64,000 bases of DNA, from assembly GCF_028679125.1 (NCBI RefSeq), contig NZ_JAJRCG010000002.1:62001-126000 (forward strand), read 5' to 3'. Origin of the DNA: Methanoregula sp. (GTDB lineage Archaea; Halobacteriota; Methanomicrobia; Methanomicrobiales; Methanospirillaceae). Position numbers and translations under genes: made by a program. The notes under the pieces are model-generated. The model searched no databases and was not told the origin of the DNA. It saw nothing but the letters and a program-made list of their open reading frames with translations. Position 1 is the first letter of the stretch; the number at the start of each line of letters is the position of its first letter. Positions 27,263 to 36,665 of this stretch are shown piece after piece.

Positions 27263-30200
27263 CTAATTGGCGATCTTTCTTGAACGGACCATTTGTTCCC
27301 TGAGATAATATGCCCCGGAAGATCCTGTATCTACGAGTGCATCCAGCAAAATCTTACACGATTGATATTGTATTCTCGGGATCGATGTGCTATTTTCAAC
27401 TAAAAAACGGTTGATGCACATTTCGAGATAAAATGCTGTGTTTTGAGTGAATAATTGTGTTCCACCAATAGCCTTCTGATGTTTTGCAAGAATTTTCATT
27501 CCTGAATCAAGAAATACATCTGAATATTGAAATATCAACTTGGTAGCGGACTCAAAAACTACCCGGTTTACCCCGGCAGTGTCTATGAAATCGATGATTA
27601 GTCTTTTTCCTTGAATGAGATTATCGCGTTCATATTCGACTTGGTGCGGTTGAAGATCTGAAAATAACATATCACGAATTAATTTATGCTGATTTTTTAC
27701 CAGGTCATCTTCATATCTATTCGATCGAGATTGGTTTTCAGCATTTTTTATGGCAATTTTTTGCATTGGTCCTGATAACGCACTCCATAGTTCCCAATAG
27801 CGATCTCGTTTTTTTGTCTTATCGGCCGATACGAAAGTCCACATTAAAACCCATTTTACAAGATCTGGAGCTGTGTCGCAGAGTAACTGTAATTGTTCCT
27901 CATATTTTTGTTTGACTTCACCTTTTGAAATGTTGAACAAATGGTCCGACAATAATTTTCCAAATTCTGTGGGAAGTTTATAATCCATTCTTTCTCTATA
28001 TCCCTCTCTAACATGACTATCGTGGGACTCTTCATCTTGCTCCGCTTTTCCGAAGAGTTCCAACATTCGTGAGATAAGGAAGATATGCTCTGGGTCAGTT
28101 GAACCGTTAGGAATCATCAAACAAGATGTCAATAAATGTTCGGGGCTATGAGATTCAAAAGTTATATTTGTAATATCTGTTGTTATTTCCCCACGTGCAA
28201 TTTTTTCACAGAAAGCAAAAAGCCATTCATTCAGATCTTCTATTTTCTTGAAATTCTTTTGTTCCAAAGCCTCTAATCGGGAGTACTCTATAATTCCAAG
28301 AATACATTTATGAGCAAAATCAGGATCTCGTTGCCAGAGATTGTTTCTCACACCGTTAGCGGCTTCGATTCGCACATTTTTATTTACATGTGTTAGTGCG
28401 ATGGCTATGATCGTCTTGACAATAATCTTCTCATCGTCGTTTGAGGTAAAATCTAAACTAATTGGGAGAACGGAAGCCGCAGCCGCAGCACCACTTGAAT
28501 CTGTTACATCCATAGCTACGGCTGGATTTCCGGAATCTGCATGAACAATGATTGTATTGAGGATTAAATCGAAACCTAAAGAAAAATTCTCACTAGTAAT
28601 TTCGTCATGGTGGTCTCGTAACAACACTGCTGCTCCATTTACGAGACACCTAGAGAATAAAAAAAGTCCCGACGATAGTATGTCTGAAACATCACCTTTT
28701 GTATTGCTTTGGATGATCGTTGATAAACTTTCAATTTCTTCATATGCATCACGCCATGTAGAATAATATTCTCTATCCAGTTTCTCATTTTTCAGAAGTT
28801 TGTCCGACCACAGACACAGTGAATAAAATCGATTATTTAATGTCTGTTCAGATTCGGTTTTCTTTTGGATTTCAATTAGATCGGGCTCCATATTTTGTGG
28901 AGTGAATACAATCCTACTGTTCTCTTTATCAACTTCTGGCTTCCACTCACGACTATCAATTCTATGGAACCGGAATCTCCAGTTCTCATCTTTTCCGGTC
29001 TTTGACCGCAAATCGTCAAGGATTTTTAAAATCTCATCCCTAGAATCTTTAAACTGGAGATATCCGATCAGCCATTCAAGATCTTTTTTCCTCCAGGGTC
29101 GTAATGCAGCTTTACGTCTTTCTTCTATGTAGATATCTGCTAAAGGATCGATTTTTGGTACAAACAAATTAACTTCATTTCCACCACGTTCGTGTAACAT
29201 CCTGTCCAAATCCAAACCATAAAATTCAGGTGTTCTTAGAATTGGAAAAGCGGCTTTTCCTATTTTCTCCGGAAAACCAGTCGCGATCGATGCCAGGATA
29301 GCGGTTGGCATGACAGAATTGCTTCGCCGTAAAACTTTACTGAAAAGAGCTTCAAAAATTTCAGGACGATCAAAAATAGTCACAAGATCGATCATCCAGT
29401 TCTCTAGTGCCATCAGGGCACATTGTAAAATATACGGAATTACTTCATGACCCCGATATCCGACCCACAAACGTTTCGAACAATATTGTTTGATTTTCGA
29501 TCCGTCGTTCAGGGTGATTTCAACTTCCTGAACCCCCGAAGATTTCATATCGTCTGGCAAATTCGGGAATCTTTCAGGATCATCGAATTCAGAATGGGCG
29601 TAACTATCCGCAGTTGTGTTAAGGAATCCTAAGATAAAATCCAATCCGTTTACCGAAGGAAAACGAAGTAGGGAAGAAAATGGCCCTTTTTCTCCACTAG
29701 GCGGAAAAAATTTCATATCCGTCTTGTATTTATCTAATCCAAAACACTCGTCTGCATCTCTATATCCGTACCCACTATCAATATCGTTGTCAGATGGTAC
29801 TTTGATCCATTCATGCCATGCAATATTGATGACTGTGTCTGGTACGTATTTGCACAAGAACTTAGATTCTTGCTTACGTAGAGCGATGGCGACAAGATCA
29901 TCAATATAGCGCGGTCGACGCTTTTTAGTATCTTCTTGAAACAAGTCAGTTTCCAGAAGTTTGTGGAATTCGTCCTGAATCGCCGGAACGACACGGACGA
30001 TGACATTTAGTATTTTTTTTCTTTCTTCATCCTCTCTATGCGAATCCTTGATATCACTTAGCAAATGCAGCGCAAGAAGGCCAACTTCACGGGAATTGGG
30101 GGGCAGATCGTCATTTATGTTAATTTGCGAGGACCATTCATCGAGAACCGAAGAAATATGAGGTAAAAGGTTTTTTGAAATATTTTGTTTTTCAGTAAAT

Positions 30201-32386
30201 ATGAAATGAATTATTGCATACCAGCCCGGGCCATAGGGTTTTAAGAAAATAGTATGGGACAGATATCCTGCCATTTCTTTTTTAATTGCCAGCTGACTCA
30301 ATAACTCCTGATTGGGAATTTTACATGCAGTTCTTAGAATAAAACAGAATCGTTTGAGAAGTTCGCTATCGTTCGTAAATAACTGATCTTTTAATTCGCA
30401 GAGAAACCCAAGTGGGTTTTGGCCCTGGAGTACAGCAGTTATTGTTTCATCTTGCCAGATTCTTTCAATCTTCTCGTCGTTTAATATTGACAGAATCAGG
30501 GGCTTGATATCCGCCCCATCTTTTAATTTTTGATTAAGCCACAAACGAAAAGCTCGATTCATTGCCGGTTCGTGACCTATTGAGTCTAAGAATCCTTTGG
30601 TTTCCCCGATAGATGACTGAAATTTCTCTTCAATATATTCAACAATTGCCCAATCTTCAAAAACATCATGATCTGGCCGGACGCGAGAATTTGATGGATT
30701 CCGATGAATCAAATTATCGGCTTCAAGTTTAAGTAATGCATTAGCATCGAATTCAGTACTAGTGACTTCGTAAACCATTTGTTTTGCCCGTTTTACTGCG
30801 ACAGCGATAAACGCTCGCCGTCGCCTTATTGGCATACCGTCCGATCTCTCAGATTCTTTTGAGATTATATCATTCCAGACGGCTTCCCGAAATTCCCGTT
30901 CGCCCTCGCTGTTTGAAAACTTCTTGCCATTATTGATAACTAGGTAAGCAAGGTCCGCTAGGAACGGGTTTTTCAATAAAGGTTTGAGAAGGGGATTTTC
31001 TGCAAAAGGTTTCAGAATTTGAAATTTTTCGCACAATTGTGTGATATCATCATCCCTAAATCCACTGATCGGTATTGTTTCATAATTAACACCGGATGGC
31101 TGAAGAAACGTAAAAGATATTGGTTGAAAAGCATACTCTCGACAGCTCGCAATTATTGTCCATTCGGGATGTCGTTGAATAAATTGAATCAGATCGTTAA
31201 ACGCGGTTTTGTTCTGAAGTTCGAGTAATTTTTCCAAAGACTCAATGAGAAGGTATTTTTTCGGCATTAAGGCGAGACCTTCTTCTAGATCTCCGAGAGA
31301 ACTTGTCAGACCTATTGCTGAAAAAACGTTATCCAGGTGAGGTTTGTCAAGATCCTCTGTTCGAAGGCAAAATATAGGCTCTTTTCCGATCAAGTCGCCA
31401 GTAAATTCTCGAACGAGACTGGACTTTCCACAACCCCTCTCCCCTAAAAGGATGACAAATTTATTTTCTGCACTGTTTTCAATAAGCTGAGCAAGTAGTT
31501 CTGGACGCTTGACATGAAACCCACCAATTTCCGACCTTATCCCCTCAACGATGTATTTACTTCTTTCATTCAATTTTTTGAGGTCGTGAGCGAAGTGCGG
31601 ATTTTTCTTAGTATCGAGAGAATCACGGATTTCTTTCGAAATTGTAAGTGGCGAAAGTGTTCCTGCATCTGGATTGAATGATTGTACTTCTCCGAGGATC
31701 TTTTCCCAAATTGACGACGGATCATTATTGGAACTTTTGGAAATCAGTGATAGTACTAACTGGAGAATGCTGCTGGAATCCGAATCCAGATCATATCCCA
31801 ATTGATAGAAGTGTTTTAAAAAATCCCAAAGTTGATGATCCGAAAGGGCAATCCCCTCATTTGCATTTTGTAATTGTGTCCTGAATGCTTTGAGAAGATT
31901 TTGTTTCTTTTCGCTGCTGAATTTCCCTTTACTAACCTTATAGAGAAATTCGTTTTCATCTTCAGAATGTCGTGCCCAATCCAGAATTGTTCTAAGGTTA
32001 GTATCGGAGATAACGGTGATAAGGGCAAATACATCCGTTTCTTTATTAAAAATATCAGGATTATTAAAATCCGTCCAAGCTGCTTGAATTACCTCTTTAA
32101 AAGTTTCATTTTCTTCCGTTATTGTTATTGAACGTTTAATTTGAGCTAAAAGTTTTGCTTCTTGGCCTGTTGATTCGTCTTTTGTAAAGACAATGAAATC
32201 ATCAATATTGAACCCGGCATAACGTCCTTGTAGTTTTATTTTTTGAATAGGCCATTGGGGTAAACAAGGTGAAATTCTGCTCGTTAACATGAAGACTACA
32301 AATGCAGCCTGGACCCGTGTTTCAAAAAATGCCCCTAAGGATCCTGAAGAAGCGGGATTAATCAGATTTTTTTCTTTATCGGTCAT
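27263..32386 (-). CDS. Large STAND-like NTPase with putative N-terminal PD-(D/E)XK (Cap4/DUF4297-like) nuclease domain; candidate antiviral effector
   Basis: N-term GAFFETRVQAAF...FNIDDFIVFTKD...AKLLAQIKRS; P-loop VILLGERGCGKSSLVREF; ECF-like TIIASCREY; winged-helix-like RPDHDVFEDWAIVEYIEE; long helical C-terminus; visibly AT-rich. Confidence 0.72.
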   Translation of the reverse strand: MTDKEKNLINPASSGSLGAFFETRVQAAFVVFMLTSRISPCLPQWPIQKIKLQGRYAGFNIDDFIVFTKDESTGQEAKLLAQIKRSITITEENETFKEVIQAAWTDFNNPDIFNKETDVFALITVISDTNLRTILDWARHSEDENEFLYKVSKGKFSSEKKQNLLKAFRTQLQNANEGIALSDHQLWDFLKHFYQLGYDLDSDSSSILQLVLSLISKSSNNDPSSIWEKILGEVQSFNPDAGTLSPLTISKEIRDSLDTKKNPHFAHDLKKLNERSKYIVEGIRSEIGGFHVKRPELLAQLIENSAENKFVILLGERGCGKSSLVREFTGDLIGKEPIFCLRTEDLDKPHLDNVFSAIGLTSSLGDLEEGLALMPKKYLLIESLEKLLELQNKTAFNDLIQFIQRHPEWTIIASCREYAFQPISFTFLQPSGVNYETIPISGFRDDDITQLCEKFQILKPFAENPLLKPLLKNPFLADLAYLVINNGKKFSNSEGEREFREAVWNDIISKESERSDGMPIRRRRAFIAVAVKRAKQMVYEVTSTEFDANALLKLEADNLIHRNPSNSRVRPDHDVFEDWAIVEYIEEKFQSSIGETKGFLDSIGHEPAMNRAFRLWLNQKLKDGADIKPLILSILNDEKIERIWQDETITAVLQGQNPLGFLCELKDQLFTNDSELLKRFCFILRTACKIPNQELLSQLAIKKEMAGYLSHTIFLKPYGPGWYAIIHFIFTEKQNISKNLLPHISSVLDEWSSQININDDLPPNSREVGLLALHLLSDIKDSHREDEERKKILNVIVRVVPAIQDEFHKLLETDLFQEDTKKRRPRYIDDLVAIALRKQESKFLCKYVPDTVINIAWHEWIKVPSDNDIDSGYGYRDADECFGLDKYKTDMKFFPPSGEKGPFSSLLRFPSVNGLDFILGFLNTTADSYAHSEFDDPERFPNLPDDMKSSGVQEVEITLNDGSKIKQYCSKRLWVGYRGHEVIPYILQCALMALENWMIDLVTIFDRPEIFEALFSKVLRRSNSVMPTAILASIATGFPEKIGKAAFPILRTPEFYGLDLDRMLHERGGNEVNLFVPKIDPLADIYIEERRKAALRPWRKKDLEWLIGYLQFKDSRDEILKILDDLRSKTGKDENWRFRFHRIDSREWKPEVDKENSRIVFTPQNMEPDLIEIQKKTESEQTLNNRFYSLCLWSDKLLKNEKLDREYYSTWRDAYEEIESLSTIIQSNTKGDVSDILSSGLFLFSRCLVNGAAVLLRDHHDEITSENFSLGFDLILNTIIVHADSGNPAVAMDVTDSSGAAAAASVLPISLDFTSNDDEKIIVKTIIAIALTHVNKNVRIEAANGVRNNLWQRDPDFAHKCILGIIEYSRLEALEQKNFKKIEDLNEWLFAFCEKIARGEITTDITNITFESHSPEHLLTSCLMIPNGSTDPEHIFLISRMLELFGKAEQDEESHDSHVREGYRERMDYKLPTEFGKLLSDHLFNISKGEVKQKYEEQLQLLCDTAPDLVKWVLMWTFVSADKTKKRDRYWELWSALSGPMQKIAIKNAENQSRSNRYEDDLVKNQHKLIRDMLFSDLQPHQVEYERDNLIQGKRLIIDFIDTAGVNRVVFESATKLIFQYSDVFLDSGMKILAKHQKAIGGTQLFTQNTAFYLEMCINRFLVENSTSIPRIQYQSCKILLDALVDTGSSGAYYLREQMVRSRKIAN

Positions 32387-32593
32387 GTCCCTTGCGCCCT
32401 TATTATAATTGCTCTATTTTCAAACATTACAATCTTCCGTGCCTTTAATTGGGCGATGAAGTAAAATTAATCAGGTAAAGGTTTGAGATTAACTATCACG
32501 ATGTCAAAGGACACTGAATCTATCAGCATTAACGAAAAAATTCAAATTCATTGTCCTTATTGTGGAAAAGAGTTTTTAGATTTCGAACAAATC

Positions 32594-32730
32594 GGTTCCG
32601 GAAAATCCACGCTCGCTAATCGATACGCTCTATGCGGAAGGCCAGCGCCGGTACAGGGAATCGCTCTCCAATTGCCCGTCAGTTCCTCATGCTGATGCAG
32701 AAGTCCGACGTGGACTTCATCGGGTCAGTG
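32594..32730 (+). pseudogene. Decayed duplicate of an internal 5' segment of uvrA (Walker A region)
   Basis: ggttccggaaaatccacgctcgctaatcgatacgctctatgcggaaggccagcgccggtac... aligns to 33874-34010 of uvrA with substitutions and a frameshift. Confidence 0.85.
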
Positions 32731-32787
32731 CATGATAAAAACGAAAACAGATTATTTTCCCGGGCAGAATTATTTTCACAGGGAGGA

Positions 32788-33360
32788 TTAACGTTCATCA
32801 TAATCGCTTAACGGCGCATTCTTCCCGATCCTCTCAAGTTCCTTGTGGATGTCGATATACAGGGGAATAGTGTCCCTGCCCTTCAGCTTTCCTGGATCGA
32901 AAATAGCTTCATGAAAAGAGAATTTTACGTAGAATCCCACGGCATCGGGTTTTGCATCGACCGTAATGATCCTGCACCCGATATACCGCGAGAATCGTAT
33001 CCAGATGGAAAAAATCTTCAGCAACATCGCGCGGCCTACACCCTGGTGTTCAAAATCCTTGTGGGTTGCGAGCCGGGCAATTTTCAGAGCCGAATATGTT
33101 TTGTACTGATAACCAGGATCGCCATCGTCTTCTGCAAGCTCATCCTTCTTGATAACATCCGTGACAAGCGTGAAATACCCGACAAGACGACCCTGCCAGA
33201 AAACCAGCCGGGTAACGGAAATCCGGTCCAGCTGGTTCTGGTAAGCATCTTCCGATAAAAAATCTTTCAGCTCGGGATTCCTGCAGCTGAATGTTGAAAT
33301 CTGTTGATCGTGATCGGCAGTTAAAACTACAAATTCAAGATCATCGAGGCTGATACTCAT
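32788..33360 (-). CDS. GNAT family N-acetyltransferase, candidate TA toxin
   Basis: FSCRNPELKDFLSEDAYQNQLDRISVTRLVFWQGRLVGYFTLVTD ... KIARLATHKDFEHQGVGRAMLLKIF. Confidence 0.87.
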   Translation of the reverse strand: MSISLDDLEFVVLTADHDQQISTFSCRNPELKDFLSEDAYQNQLDRISVTRLVFWQGRLVGYFTLVTDVIKKDELAEDDGDPGYQYKTYSALKIARLATHKDFEHQGVGRAMLLKIFSIWIRFSRYIGCRIITVDAKPDAVGFYVKFSFHEAIFDPGKLKGRDTIPLYIDIHKELERIGKNAPLSDYDER

Positions 33361-33507
33361 TTAGAAACGCGATCGTTCAGCCAGATCGGCTGCTTCCCTG
33401 ATAAGTTTACGTCCTTCCTCGGTGTAGGTCGGATTATCAATATATTTCTGGAACCTGACAGACTCTTCCCGATCAAGGATGAGACCCAGTTCAATTGGTT
33501 TTGCCAC
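33361..33507 (-). CDS. 48-aa small protein, candidate antitoxin of the adjacent GNAT protein
   Basis: GTG-initiated (V/M)AKPIELGLILDREESVRFQKYIDNPTYTEEGRKLIREAADLAERSRF; TAA abuts the ATG of the GNAT gene; below the ORF-track length cutoff. Confidence 0.7.
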   Translation of the reverse strand: MAKPIELGLILDREESVRFQKYIDNPTYTEEGRKLIREAADLAERSRF

Positions 33508-33776
33508 GGTTGTCCACCTTCGTTATAATGGTAACTAAGTTCGTTTGCATATTATAAAATTGTGGTCAACGTATCACTCGCTTCTTGCTCACTTCAATCC
33601 GAGTCGTTTCACGTAACTCCCATTGTTTTCCGGAGTGTCGTGTTGGCAGGATGACGCCCCTGAAGGTGAATTTTTTTTCCTCTGGATGTGATAAAAAACA
33701 ACACTTACTCTCTTCACTTTCATGCCCCGAACTGAACTCCTTTATATGCCGGTGCCAAACAGTCTGAGCACCTAGC

Positions 33777-34595
33777 ATGAAAAATATCATCATCAAAGGT
33801 GCCCGCCAGCACAACCTGAAAAACATCAGCGTCGAAATCCCCCGCGACAAACTCGTGGTGATCACGGGAGTCTCCGGGTCCGGCAAATCAACGCTCGCAT
33901 TCGATACGCTCTATGCAGAAGGCCAGCGCCGGTACGTCGAGTCCCTCTCTTCCTATGCCCGGCAGTTCCTCGGCATCATGCACAAGCCCGATGTGGACCA
34001 TATCGAGGGACTTTCCCCTGCCATCGCCATCGAGCAGAAGACCACGTCCAAGAATCCCCGGAGCACGGTCGGGACGACAACCGAGATCTACGATTACCTC
34101 CGTCTCCTCTACGCCAGGATCGGGACACCGTTCTGCCCCGAGCACAATATTCCCATCACCGCCCAGACCCCGGACCGGATGGCGGACCAGATCACCGCGG
34201 AACATCCCGGCATGGTCACTATCCTCGCACCGATCGTGCGGCAGAAGAAGGGAACGTACCAGCAGCTCCTCCGCGACCTGAACAAGGAAGGATACGCCCG
34301 GGTCCGGGTCAACAGGAAGATCATCCGGACCGATGAGGAGATCAGCCTCGACCGGTACAAGAAGCACGACATCGAGATCGTGATCGACCGGCTCGAAACA
34401 AGCGACCGCTCGCGTCTCGCGGAAGCCGTGGAGAACGCCCTCAAAAAGTCGGAAGGACTCATCATCGCCGTGGACGAGCAGGAGAATGAGACAACGTACT
34501 CCTCGCTGATGGCCTGCCCGGTCTGCGGGATGTCGTTCGAGGAGCTCCAGCCACGGATGTTCTCGTTCAACAGCCCGTTCGGCGCCTGCGATTAA
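33777..34595 (+). CDS. uvrA: UvrA N-terminal portion, ends at an in-frame TAA in the Zn-finger CxxC
   Basis: [66 protein letters not shown] ... ends FGACD*. Confidence 0.88.
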   Translation: MKNIIIKGARQHNLKNISVEIPRDKLVVITGVSGSGKSTLAFDTLYAEGQRRYVESLSSYARQFLGIMHKPDVDHIEGLSPAIAIEQKTTSKNPRSTVGTTTEIYDYLRLLYARIGTPFCPEHNIPITAQTPDRMADQITAEHPGMVTILAPIVRQKKGTYQQLLRDLNKEGYARVRVNRKIIRTDEEISLDRYKKHDIEIVIDRLETSDRSRLAEAVENALKKSEGLIIAVDEQENETTYSSLMACPVCGMSFEELQPRMFSFNSPFGACD

Positions 34596-34616
34596 TGTCA
34601 CGGGCTGGGCGTCAAG

Positions 34617-36599
34617 ATGGAGTTCGACCCGGACCTGATCATCCCGGACAAAACCCGCTGCATTGCTGACGGTGCCGTAGCCCCGTACCGCAATCCCATG
34701 GACGGGTTCCGGGGCCAGTACCTTGCAACCGTTGCAAAGCACTTCGGCTTTTCTGTGATGACGCCGATCAAGGATCTCACCGAAGAACAATACAATGCCC
34801 TGATGTACGGCTCGAACGAGAAGATGCATTTCTCGATGAGCACGCGGAATGGCGATGCCCAGTGGTCCCACAACGGCGAGTGGGAAGGTCTCCTCCCGCA
34901 GACCGCCCGGCTGTATTCCCAGACCAAGTCCGAGTGGAGGAAGCGCGAGATGGAAGGCTACATGCGGGTCTTTGACTGCCCGGCCTGCAAGGGGAAGCGG
35001 CTCAAGGACAAGATCCTCGCGGTCCGGATCAACGGCAAGTCCATCATAGATGTCACGGACCTCTCCGTATCCGGCGGTCTCGCATTCTTCGACGGCCTTA
35101 AGCTTACCGACAAGGAAGCGGAGATCTCCCGGCAGATCATCAAGGAGATCCGGGGCCGGCTCGCATTCCTTGAAAAAGTCGGTCTCAGCTACCTCACGCT
35201 CTCCCGCAATGCCGGCACCCTCTCCGGCGGAGAGGCCCAGCGGATCCGGCTCGCCACCCAGATCGGCACCAACCTGATGGGCGTGCTCTACGTGCTGGAC
35301 GAGCCCTCCATCGGCCTGCACCAGCGCGACAACCGGAAACTCATCGAGAGCTTACAGACCCTCCGTGACCTCGGCAATACCGTGATTGTCGTGGAGCACG
35401 ATGAGGACATGATCCGGTCTGCCGACCACGTGATCGATATAGGCCCCGGGGCGGGGATGCATGGCGGGGAGGTCATTGCGGAGGGCAACCCGAAACAGAT
35501 CGAGAAGAACAAAAAGTCGCTGACCGGCCAGTACCTCGCCGGCACTAAATCGATCGCGGTTCCGGCCACGCGGCGGAAAGCCGGGAAGTTCATCACGGTA
35601 AAGGGCTGCCGTGAGAACAATCTCAAGAAGATCGATGCAAAGTTCCCGATTGGCCTGCTGACCGTTGTCACCGGGGTATCAGGGAGTGGGAAATCCACGC
35701 TCGTGTACGAGACCCTGTACAAGGGCATGATGCAGATCATCAACAGGTCCCGTGAGCAGGTGGGCAAGCACGACAAGATTGTTTTCGATGCGGATATCGA
35801 CAAGGTGATCGTCATCGACCAGTCCCCGATCGGCAGGACCCCCCGGAGCAACCCGGCAACATACACCAAACTCTTCGATGAGATCCGTACCGTCTTTGCC
35901 GGGACCAAGGAGGCAAAGATGCGGGGCTACACCCCGGGACGGTTCTCGTTCAATATCCGGGGCGGCCGGTGCGAGGCCTGCGAAGGCGACGGCCTGATCC
36001 GCATCGAGATGAACTTCCTGCCCGATGTGTATATCGAATGCGAGGAATGCAAGGGGAAGCGGTACAACCGCGAGACCCTCGAAGTGCAGTACAAGGGCAA
36101 GTCCATTGCCGATGTGCTGGACATGAGCGTTGAGGAAGCGCTGAACCTGTTCGAGAACATCCCTTCGATCCGTTCCAAGCTGGAGATGCTCTCCCGCGTG
36201 GGCCTGGATTACATCAAGCTCGGCCAGAGCTCCACGACGCTCTCCGGTGGCGAAGCCCAGCGGATCAAGCTCACCCGCGAACTGGCGAAAAGGGCCACCG
36301 GCAGGACGCTCTACCTGCTCGATGAACCGACCACCGGCCTTCACTTCGACGACACCAAAAAACTGATCAAGGTGCTCGACGATCTCGTGGAAAAAGGCAA
36401 CACCGTCATCGTCATCGAACACAATCTCGATGTGATCAAGTCGGCGGATTATATCATCGATATCGGTCCTGAAGGCGGGGATGCGGGCGGGAAGATCGTG
36501 GCGTGCGGGACACCGGAGAAAGTCGCATCCGTTCCCGGAAGTTATACCGGGCAGTTCCTGAAGGAGATGCTCGGCCGCAAATCGCCGGCCCCCTCATGA
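34617..36599 (+). CDS. uvrA: UvrA C-terminal portion, same frame as 33777-34595
   Basis: Immediately after the TAA reads CHGLGVKMEFDPDLIIPDK..., then [33 protein letters not shown]-terminal UvrA motifs. Confidence 0.88.
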   Translation: MEFDPDLIIPDKTRCIADGAVAPYRNPMDGFRGQYLATVAKHFGFSVMTPIKDLTEEQYNALMYGSNEKMHFSMSTRNGDAQWSHNGEWEGLLPQTARLYSQTKSEWRKREMEGYMRVFDCPACKGKRLKDKILAVRINGKSIIDVTDLSVSGGLAFFDGLKLTDKEAEISRQIIKEIRGRLAFLEKVGLSYLTLSRNAGTLSGGEAQRIRLATQIGTNLMGVLYVLDEPSIGLHQRDNRKLIESLQTLRDLGNTVIVVEHDEDMIRSADHVIDIGPGAGMHGGEVIAEGNPKQIEKNKKSLTGQYLAGTKSIAVPATRRKAGKFITVKGCRENNLKKIDAKFPIGLLTVVTGVSGSGKSTLVYETLYKGMMQIINRSREQVGKHDKIVFDADIDKVIVIDQSPIGRTPRSNPATYTKLFDEIRTVFAGTKEAKMRGYTPGRFSFNIRGGRCEACEGDGLIRIEMNFLPDVYIECEECKGKRYNRETLEVQYKGKSIADVLDMSVEEALNLFENIPSIRSKLEMLSRVGLDYIKLGQSSTTLSGGEAQRIKLTRELAKRATGRTLYLLDEPTTGLHFDDTKKLIKVLDDLVEKGNTVIVIEHNLDVIKSADYIIDIGPEGGDAGGKIVACGTPEKVASVPGSYTGQFLKEMLGRKSPAPS

Positions 36600-36665
36600 T
36601 TTTTTTATCCTGATGGTTTCTCCCCATTCATTAATAATCCGGGCGGAGAGACGCTAGTTACAGAA

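Noticed and set aside
20500-33800. Integrase or transposase driving the island
   Set aside because: No tyrosine/serine recombinase or DDE transposase motif found in any ORF of the region
34593-34595. Recoding of the uvrA stop as pyrrolysine or selenocysteine
   Set aside because: The codon is TAA, not TAG or TGA, so known archaeal recoding does not apply
33888-35321. 477-aa minus-strand ORF antisense to uvrA
   Set aside because: Mirror ORF from codon bias in a GC-rich gene; sense strand is unmistakably UvrA and the antisense translation has no domain
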